Source: an uncultured Dialister sp. (lineage in GTDB: Bacteria > Bacillota > Negativicutes > Veillonellales > Dialisteraceae). Taken from it: a DNA stretch of 10,416 nucleotides. The stretch lies in the NCBI GenBank assembly GCA_900545785.1, contig URAA01000046.1, positions 1-10,416 on the forward strand. Direction: 5' to 3'. The translations under genes were made by a program, and so were the position numbers. The notes beneath the pieces were generated by a model that saw nothing but the letters and a program-made list of their open reading frames with translations, searched no databases and was not told the DNA's origin. This document shows positions 6,573 to 10,416 of this stretch, piece by piece. Within the stretch, counting starts at the first letter, position 1. Every line of letters begins with the position of its first letter.

Positions 6573-6782
6573 CAGTTTTTCTGTGCAAAAATGTTGTACC
6601 TGCCGCAGATCAGAAATGTTGCATTTTTTTATAAAGGCATTTCATTTTACTTTGTAAATTGACGGTTCATATAGTATAATAATAAATCATAAATTTGATA
6701 CAATGTTTCCCGCTGCCGATAAAGCGGACAGCCCCGATTATTTCTATAAGATTTATTCTTTCTGAATTTTATTGACAGATCA
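6573..6782. other. Intergenic stretch without a recognisable gene
   Basis: The interval between sdaAA and tRNA-Pro is 355 bases long. Apart from the sdaAA terminator and the tRNA promoter, it holds an AT-rich segment with a promoter-like pair at 6652-6680. After that comes a short hairpin (CCGCT with AGCGG, near 6710-6727) inside a 20-codon open frame at 6703-6765 that lacks a ribosome binding site. I see no known RNA family and no protein gene. Confidence 0.5.
6652..6680 (+). promoter_or_regulatory. Promoter-like pair upstream of the tRNA cluster
   Basis: TTGTAA (6652-6657) and a perfect TATAAT (6675-6680) are 17 bases apart. TTGACG at 6659-6664 overlaps this region and could pair with ATAAAT at 6682-6687, also at 17 bases. 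Transcription would start near 6687, about 135 bases before tRNA-Pro, giving either a longer tRNA precursor or a small RNA. Confidence 0.45.
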
Positions 6783-6811
6783 TTGACAGATGAATCATTT
6801 ATAGCTATAAT
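6783..6811 (+). promoter_or_regulatory. Consensus promoter of the tRNA pair
   Basis: TTGACA (6783-6788), a spacer of exactly 17 bases and TATAAT (6806-6811) make a perfect sigma-70-type promoter, with transcription expected a few bases before tRNA-Pro. A second TTGACA (6772-6777) lies 11 bases upstream as part of a tandem repeat. Confidence 0.92.
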
Positions 6812-6823
6812 AAACTACGTTGT

Positions 6824-6900
6824 CGGGGCATAGCGCAGTTTGGTAGCGCACTTGGTTCGGGACCAAGGGGTCGCAGGTTCAAATCCTGCTGCTCCGACCA
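6824..6900 (+). tRNA. tRNA-Pro (anticodon CGG)
   Basis: The 77-base gene has acceptor arms CGGGGCA and TGCTCCG (one G-T pair), D arm GCGC/GCGC and anticodon stem CTTGG/CCAAG around the loop TTCGGGA (6856-6862). The anticodon CGG is at 6858-6860. The T arm contains GGTTCAAATCC, and CCA is encoded at the 3' end. It reads CCG codons. It is the first of two tRNAs six bases apart on one probable transcript. Confidence 0.96.
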
Positions 6901-6906
6901 CCATAT

Positions 6907-6980
6907 GCGGGTGTAGCTCAATGGTAGAGCGCTAGCCTTCCAAGCTAGTTACGAGGGTTCGATTCCCTTCACCCGCTCCA
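6907..6980 (+). tRNA. tRNA-Gly (anticodon TCC)
   Basis: The 74-base gene has acceptor arms GCGGGTG and CACCCGC and D arm GCTC/GAGC. Anticodon stem CTAGC/GCTAG encloses the loop CTTCCAA, with anticodon TCC at 6939-6941. The T arm contains GGGTTCGATTCCC, and CCA is encoded. It reads GGA and GGG codons. It follows tRNA-Pro directly and is followed by a T run and a terminator. Confidence 0.97.
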
Positions 6981-6986
6981 TTTTTT

Positions 6987-7016
6987 TTGCTTCTCCGGTA
7001 CAGGGGAAGCATTTTT
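6987..7016 (+). terminator. Terminator of the tRNA pair
   Basis: GCTTCTCC (6989-6996) pairs with GGGGAAGC (7003-7010), with one wobble pair and a 6-base loop, followed by ATTTTTATT. It starts within ten bases of the tRNA-Gly CCA end. Confidence 0.88.
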
Positions 7017-7030
7017 ATTGCAAAAATGTT

Positions 7031-7059
7031 TTGCCCCTCTTGTTATGATCCTATATAAT
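7031..7059 (+). promoter_or_regulatory. Promoter of the tail-anchored protein gene
   Basis: TTGCCC (7031-7036), a 17-base spacer and TATAAT (7054-7059) lie about 37 bases before the start codon, directly after the tRNA terminator. Confidence 0.7.
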
Positions 7060-7096
7060 TAAGAAATAGAAGATTGCTGAATAAGGAGTGGAATCT

Positions 7097-7774
7097 ATGG
7101 GCTTTTTTGACAAAGCAAATGAATCAAAGAGTCCGATCGGCCTTTTGCGGGCCCATATCGGGACTTTCATGTATTATGTTAAAATGGGCGAGCAAAAATT
7201 TAAGGATAAGGAAGAGATTCATGATATCTTTTACGATATGAATCAGACGAAATTTCTTCTTGATCAGGCGACCAGAGGTTCCCTCTATGAGTTTAAAAAA
7301 CGCATTGACGATGTTCTTTGGGATGCGGCGGTCCATAAATATACGGAAGATATGGAAAAATTGAAAGCCGCACTTTTGAAAGCCGTCGATGAAGAGCATA
7401 TTGAAACAGCGGAAAAAACCGAAACAAGCGAGCCGGAAGAACGGGAAGAGGAGAAAGAAGAAGAAAAAGGCGATTGGAAAGAAAATATAAAAAATGAAAT
7501 GAATGCTGCGGAAGAGGAAGAAAGAAAAAGGCAGGAATCATCGAAAAATCAAATCAAAGAACAGCAAAAAGCCGATCCCCGGAAAATGACGGAAGAGGAT
7601 TGTCGGGAGCTCTGGAAATTAATTAAAAATATGGATGTGGAGTTCAAAGAAATGAAGCAGCTTGCCGATGACTGGTTTTCCGTCAACGGTAAAAAAAGCG
7701 GCTGTCTCGGAATGGCGGCTTTTATGATTCTGATTCCCGCAGGAGCCGTTTTCGGTATTTTATCTGTTTTTTAA
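7097..7774 (+). CDS. Glu-rich protein with C-terminal membrane anchor, unknown function
   Basis: I do not recognise this family. The product has 225 residues from ATG 7097, which follows AAGGAG by eight bases. A GTG at 7088 overlaps the last base of that site and is unlikely to be used. Residues 1-98 are mixed and probably helical, with M-G-F-F-D-K-A at the start. Residues 98-160 are very rich in Glu and Lys and probably form a long charged helix or coiled coil. Residues 160-195 are again more regular (E-L-W-K-L-I-K-N-M-D), and a hydrophobic span at about 203-225 ends at the C-terminus. With no N-terminal signal, this is the topology of a tail-anchored protein with its bulk in the cytoplasm. 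It has its own promoter and no clear terminator, and the SCIFF gene starts 80 bases later on the same strand. That may be only adjacency. Confidence 0.82.
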   Translation: MGFFDKANESKSPIGLLRAHIGTFMYYVKMGEQKFKDKEEIHDIFYDMNQTKFLLDQATRGSLYEFKKRIDDVLWDAAVHKYTEDMEKLKAALLKAVDEEHIETAEKTETSEPEEREEEKEEEKGDWKENIKNEMNAAEEEERKRQESSKNQIKEQQKADPRKMTEEDCRELWKLIKNMDVEFKEMKQLADDWFSVNGKKSGCLGMAAFMILIPAGAVFGILSVF

Positions 7775-7790
7775 GGAATCGTACGTCCCC

Positions 7791-7820
7791 TTGTCTTTTA
7801 TCATTTTTTTATGATATATT
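7791..7820 (+). promoter_or_regulatory. Probable scfA promoter with inverted repeat in the spacer
   Basis: TTGTCT (7791-7796) and TATATT (7815-7820) are 18 bases apart, about 35 bases before scfA. Between them, TATCAT (7799-7804) and ATGATA (7811-7816) form a perfect inverted repeat around six T residues, overlapping the start of the -10 box. It could bind a dimeric regulator. Confidence 0.5.
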
Positions 7821-7854
7821 TAATTTAACAAAGGGTTATTCGGGAGGTGGCATA

Positions 7855-8016
7855 ATGTCAAAACACATTGTTACGATCAATCAGTCATCATTGCAGGATT
7901 CCATCAAGTTTGAAGGCTGCAGCGAATGTCAGACTTCTTGTCAATCTGCTTGCAAGACCAGCTGCACCGTCGGAAATTTAATTTGCACGGAACGGGAAGA
8001 AGCTGAAGAAGCTTAA
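7855..8016 (+). CDS. scfA: SCIFF ranthipeptide precursor (six cysteines in forty-five)
   Basis: SCIFF peptides are ribosomally made and then cross-linked by a radical SAM enzyme that joins cysteine sulfur to a carbon of another residue. The 53-residue product has a leader-like N-terminal part (M-S-K-H-I-V-T-I-N) and six cysteines at 22, 25, 29, 33, 37 and 44. The core Q-T-S-C-Q-S-A-C-K-T-S-C-T-V-G-N is essentially identical to the family signature. C33 and T38 have the i to i+5 spacing of the Cys-Thr thioether reported for characterised members (from memory). The start ATG follows GGGAGG at good spacing. A nine-residue acidic tail (T-E-R-E-E-A-E-E-A) after C44 is longer than I expect. The maturase gene follows 58 bases later beyond a terminator hairpin. 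The peptide's function is uncertain; roles in signalling have been proposed for relatives. Confidence 0.96.
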   Translation: MSKHIVTINQSSLQDSIKFEGCSECQTSCQSACKTSCTVGNLICTEREEAEEA

Positions 8017-8027
8017 GTTTTTGGGGT

Positions 8028-8053
8028 ACTCCCGGTGATTGCCGGGAGTTTTT
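8028..8053 (+). terminator. Terminator or attenuator between scfA and scfB
   Basis: ACTCCCGG (8028-8035) pairs perfectly with CCGGGAGT (8042-8049) across a 6-base loop and runs into TTTTT (8049-8053). It sits 11 bases after the scfA stop and just before the scfB ribosome binding site (AGGGAG, 8063-8068). Partial readthrough would yield more precursor mRNA than enzyme mRNA. Confidence 0.85.
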
Positions 8054-8074
8054 AAATTGTACAGGGAGCCGGAA

Positions 8075-9493
8075 ATGGATTATCATATAAAACCCATGAT
8101 TCATCGTTTTCGTCAAAACGGAATGAATATCGTCATGGACGTAAACAGCGGAATCATTCATGTCACGGATGAAATCACCTATCAGGTGTTGGGCATATAT
8201 AAGGGTGATAACAGGGATGACGTATTTGAAAAGTTGTCGCCGGAGTTTGAAAAAGAAGAATTACGGGATGTTTTGGACGATTTGGATGATTTGATTGCCG
8301 AAGGTTCATTATATGCACCGATGAGCAAAGACTATACAATGGTTATCGAAGACAGGCCGATCATTAAAGCATTATGCATCAATATTGCTCATGACTGCAA
8401 TCTGCGTTGTAAATACTGCTTTGCCGGACAGGGCGGATACGGGCAGTGGCGGATGCTTATGAGTTTTGATGTGGCAAGAAGAGCGGTTGATTTCCTCTTG
8501 GCTCACAGCGGGCATAGAAAGCACTGTGAACTGGACTTTTTCGGAGGAGAGCCTCTGCTTAACTGGCCTGTCGTAAAACAGACCGTCGAATATGTACGCC
8601 GTCAGGAAAGAAAACATGATAAAAAAATCAAAATGTCTCTTACGACCAACGGGATGCTTCTTGACGAGGAAAAAGTCAAATATTTAACCGATAACCATAT
8701 CAGTCTTATCCTTTCTTTGGACGGCCGGAAAGAAATGCATGATTACATGAGGCCCGGCGTACATGGAGAAGGTACATATGATCAGATTTTAAAGAATCTC
8801 AAGTATTGTATCAGCTGGCGCAACGGGGAAGAATACTATGTAAGAGGTACTTTTACCCGGAGAAATATGGATTTTACCGCCGATGTGGAAGATATGATTG
8901 ATCACGGATTTCCTGCCGTTTCCATGGAACCGGTGGTCGGTGATGAAAATGAAGATTATTCCATTACGGAAGCGGACTTGCCGCGAGTCAAAGCGGAATA
9001 TGATAAATTGGCAAAGTTTTTTATAAAAAGAGAAGAAGAAAAAAGACCCTTTTTCTTTTTCCATTTCAATATGGATCTGTGGCGCGGCCCCTGTCTTCCC
9101 AAGCGCCTTCGGGGATGCGGAGCCGGGCATGAATATTTGGCGGTCGTACCCAACGGGGATATTTATCCTTGCCATCAATTTGTGGGGCGGGACGGCTATG
9201 TCATCGGAAATGTTTATGACGGGCTGAAAAACATGCAGATGATGAAAGATTTCCGAGCCAATCATGTATTCAGCAAAAGCGAATGCATAGACTGCTGGGC
9301 AAAGTTTTTCTGTTCCGGCGGCTGTCATGCCAATAATGAATCGTACGGGGGAGATATTCATAAGCCCTATCATATTTCCTGTGAAATCCAAAAGAAACGT
9401 GTAGAGTGTGCCATGATGATCCAAGCATACAATAAACTGCACTCTCCGAAAGTTATGCATCAGCCGGGAACCAAAGCGGCGGCAAAAGCATAA
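8075..9493 (+). CDS. scfB: SCIFF peptide maturase, radical SAM/SPASM enzyme
   Basis: This enzyme forms thioether links in the SCIFF peptide by radical chemistry. The 472-residue product starts with a PqqD-like peptide-recognition region (about 1-90, with I-I-H-V-T-D-E-I). The radical SAM domain has C108-N-L-R-C112-K-Y-C115 for the SAM-binding [4Fe-4S] cluster and F-F-G-G-E-P (155-160). The C-terminal SPASM region carries C340, C348, C366, C404, C407, C413, C417, C436 and C445. It includes V-P-N-G-D-I-Y-P-C and C-S-G-G-C-H-A-N-N, which should hold two auxiliary clusters. I chose ATG 8075, preceded by AGGGAG six bases upstream. A TTG at 8039 would extend the frame by 12 residues but lies inside the terminator hairpin. 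It directly follows scfA, the standard arrangement. A terminator follows about 45 bases after the stop. Confidence 0.96.
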   Translation: MDYHIKPMIHRFRQNGMNIVMDVNSGIIHVTDEITYQVLGIYKGDNRDDVFEKLSPEFEKEELRDVLDDLDDLIAEGSLYAPMSKDYTMVIEDRPIIKALCINIAHDCNLRCKYCFAGQGGYGQWRMLMSFDVARRAVDFLLAHSGHRKHCELDFFGGEPLLNWPVVKQTVEYVRRQERKHDKKIKMSLTTNGMLLDEEKVKYLTDNHISLILSLDGRKEMHDYMRPGVHGEGTYDQILKNLKYCISWRNGEEYYVRGTFTRRNMDFTADVEDMIDHGFPAVSMEPVVGDENEDYSITEADLPRVKAEYDKLAKFFIKREEEKRPFFFFHFNMDLWRGPCLPKRLRGCGAGHEYLAVVPNGDIYPCHQFVGRDGYVIGNVYDGLKNMQMMKDFRANHVFSKSECIDCWAKFFCSGGCHANNESYGGDIHKPYHISCEIQKKRVECAMMIQAYNKLHSPKVMHQPGTKAAAKA

Positions 9494-9536
9494 AAAGTAA
9501 AGACAAAAAAGAAATAAAGGCGGATTTTATCGTATC

Positions 9537-9570
9537 GAAGAGACTTCTGTTTGCGCGGAGGTCTCTTTTA
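9537..9570 (+). terminator. Terminator after scfB
   Basis: AAGAGAC (9538-9544) pairs with GTCTCTT (9561-9567), extended inward by TC/GA pairs around a G-rich loop, and is followed by TTTTA. It ends the scfA-scfB unit. Confidence 0.78.
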
Positions 9571-9579
9571 AATTATAAT
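9551..9579 (+). promoter_or_regulatory. Promoter of the secreted-protein operon
   Basis: TTGCGC (9551-9556), a 17-base spacer and TATAAT (9574-9579) lie about 70 bases before the next gene. The -35 box is in the loop of the scfB terminator, so terminator and promoter overlap. Confidence 0.55.
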
Positions 9580-9646
9580 AAAGTAGATATATTAAGACAT
9601 AACATAGGAAAACAGAGCAAATATTTATATGAAGGAGGAATTCACA

Positions 9647-10093
9647 ATGAAAATGAAAAGAATGGCAGCATCATTACTGGTGGCATCCATGATCGGTGCA
9701 GGTCTTTATACAAATGTCGCTGCCGCCGGACTCGGAAGTATCTTGGGCGGCGTGATTAAAGTCGGCGGTATCGGATTTTTAGTCGATAAGTATGGCGAAT
9801 CCATTAACAGCACCATCAATTCCGTGATGATGAAGGAAGGCGCAGGGACGAATTACGCGACAAAAGTCGTTCCTATTATCAGTATTGGGGACAGCGGCCA
9901 TATCGGTGCTGCTCAAGTCATCGGAGATGCCGATCAGGTGGAGAAAGTAGAAGCCGTAGGACAGCTTGAAATCGGATGGAATGACAGACTTTTCCGTATC
10001 AAGGGACTGATTCCCATGAACAGTAAAAATCCGACAAATTTCAGCCGGGTACAGGGTGTAGGCGTTTCTGCCATCATTGATGTGAAGATCTAA
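9647..10093 (+). CDS. Small secreted protein, unknown function
   Basis: The 148-residue product has a typical Sec signal peptide. Basic residues (M-K-M-K-R-M) are followed by a hydrophobic core and a probable cleavage site after V-A-A-A near residue 27. The mature part starts with a glycine-rich segment (G-L-G-S-I-L-G-G-V-I-K-V-G-G-I-G) and has a conserved-looking middle (Y-A-T-K-V-V-P-I-I-S-I-G). It ends in R-V-Q-G-V-G-V-S-A-I-I-D-V-K-I. It has no cysteine. It resembles small exported proteins I associate with Negativicutes from memory, but I know no function. ATG 9647 follows AAGGAGG by eight bases; an in-frame ATG at 9629 precedes that site and is unlikely. It is the first gene of an operon with the next secreted protein, 12 bases downstream. 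Confidence 0.88.
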   Translation: MKMKRMAASLLVASMIGAGLYTNVAAAGLGSILGGVIKVGGIGFLVDKYGESINSTINSVMMKEGAGTNYATKVVPIISIGDSGHIGAAQVIGDADQVEKVEAVGQLEIGWNDRLFRIKGLIPMNSKNPTNFSRVQGVGVSAIIDVKI

Positions 10094-10105
10094 AAGGAGA
10101 ATTAT

Positions 10106-10416
10106 ATGGTGAAAAAATCTATTCTTGCAGCAGGAATCTCTCTTTTCATGGCTTTTCCGGCGATAGCGGCAGAACCGGCCACCATCAACGGCAGACTGGA
10201 TCGGGTGGAAGAAATCGTTTACGGAGAAACGCAAAGCGGTTCCTTAGTGGACCGTATTTCTGCTGTAGATAGTGTTGTTTATGGTCATGGAAATACGACG
10301 GGATCCGGTTTGGACAGCAGGATCAGCAATGCTTATGCGGATGTGGTCAACAGCGGAAATGACGCATCGCCCTCTATTTCTGCAAGAGTAAATGCACTGG
10401 AATATTATTTGACCGA
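10106..10416 (+). CDS. Secreted repeat protein, N-terminal part (runs off the window)
   Basis: The first 103 codons are present and the gene continues past the window end. A signal peptide (M-V-K-K-S, then a hydrophobic stretch, with cleavage probable after A-I-A-A at residue 22) marks it as exported. The mature part consists of similar units of 20-22 residues with the pattern R-[LI]-x-x-V-[ED]-x-x-V-Y-G, then a Gly/Ser/Thr-rich linker. Arginines at 30, 50, 72 and 94 mark the units, and Y-G recurs at 39-40 and 59-60, with the third unit degenerate. Such repeats may form short helices on the cell surface or in the periplasm. ATG 10106 has AAAGGAG six bases upstream and follows the previous stop by 12 bases, so the two are co-transcribed. 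I do not know its function. Confidence 0.87.
   Translation, partial: MVKKSILAAGISLFMAFPAIAAEPATINGRLDRVEEIVYGETQSGSLVDRISAVDSVVYGHGNTTGSGLDSRISNAYADVVNSGNDASPSISARVNALEYYLT

Noticed and set aside
6703..6765. Twenty-codon open frame as a small protein gene
   Set aside because: No ribosome binding site and no recognisable motif; it is mentioned only as part of the unexplained intergenic stretch.
6584..7030. Direct repeat TGCAAAAATGTT (6584-6595 and 7019-7030) flanking the tRNA pair, considered as attachment sites
   Set aside because: Twelve AT-rich bases recurring once in 10 kb is expected by chance. There is no integrase or cargo between the copies, and neither copy lies in a tRNA 3' end.
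8039..8074. Earlier TTG start for the SCIFF maturase
   Set aside because: It falls within the terminator hairpin with no ribosome binding site, whereas ATG 8075 has AGGGAG at the right distance.
8789..9460. Open frame of 223 codons on the minus strand inside scfB
   Set aside because: The plus-strand frame carries the full SPASM cysteine set, so the antisense frame is a by-product of its codon use.
1..10416. CRISPR arrays, insertion sequences and transposases
   Set aside because: No regularly spaced repeats, no terminal inverted repeats with transposase motifs and no phage genes were seen on either strand.

Overview
The window looks like chromosome from a low-GC, Gram-positive-lineage anaerobe, most likely a Negativicute (Veillonella/Dialister/Megasphaera type). 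Five points suggest this: a PolC-type replicative polymerase, an oxygen-sensitive Fe-S L-serine dehydratase, cobinamide salvage by CbiZ, a SCIFF ranthipeptide with its maturase (a hallmark of Clostridia and relatives), and two small Sec-exported proteins of a style I associate with outer-membrane-bearing Firmicutes. The assignment comes from reading the sequence, not from a database search. Bases 1-13 match the 3' end of Illumina adapters, so the left edge is probably a contig end with untrimmed adapter.

Left part (1-3301): the 3' end of polC runs rightward into a terminator. That terminator is shared with a convergent leftward block of cbiZ (adenosylcobinamide amidohydrolase), a zeta-toxin-like kinase with a long N-terminal extension and no visible antitoxin, and queG (epoxyqueuosine reductase, the last step of queuosine synthesis). 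A strong leftward terminator lies between the zeta gene and queG.

Middle part (3365-7016, rightward): an unrecognised membrane-anchored 452-residue protein, then sdaAB-sdaAA (the two subunits of L-serine dehydratase, converting serine to pyruvate and ammonia). A gene-poor 355-base stretch follows, then a tRNA-Pro(CGG)-tRNA-Gly(TCC) pair behind a perfect-consensus promoter and ahead of a terminator.

Right part (7031-10416, rightward): an unrecognised Glu-rich protein with a C-terminal membrane anchor, then scfA (a 53-residue SCIFF precursor with six cysteines) and scfB (its radical SAM/SPASM maturase). An intrinsic terminator separates scfA from scfB, which would favour excess precursor over enzyme. 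After a terminator that overlaps a promoter come two secreted-protein genes in an operon. The second contains 20-22-residue repeats and runs off the window end.

The best-understood specialised system is SCIFF/ScfB, which is a known family. The least explained items are the zeta-like kinase, the 452-residue anchored protein with two T-x-I-I motifs, the tail-anchored protein before scfA, and the secreted pair after scfB.
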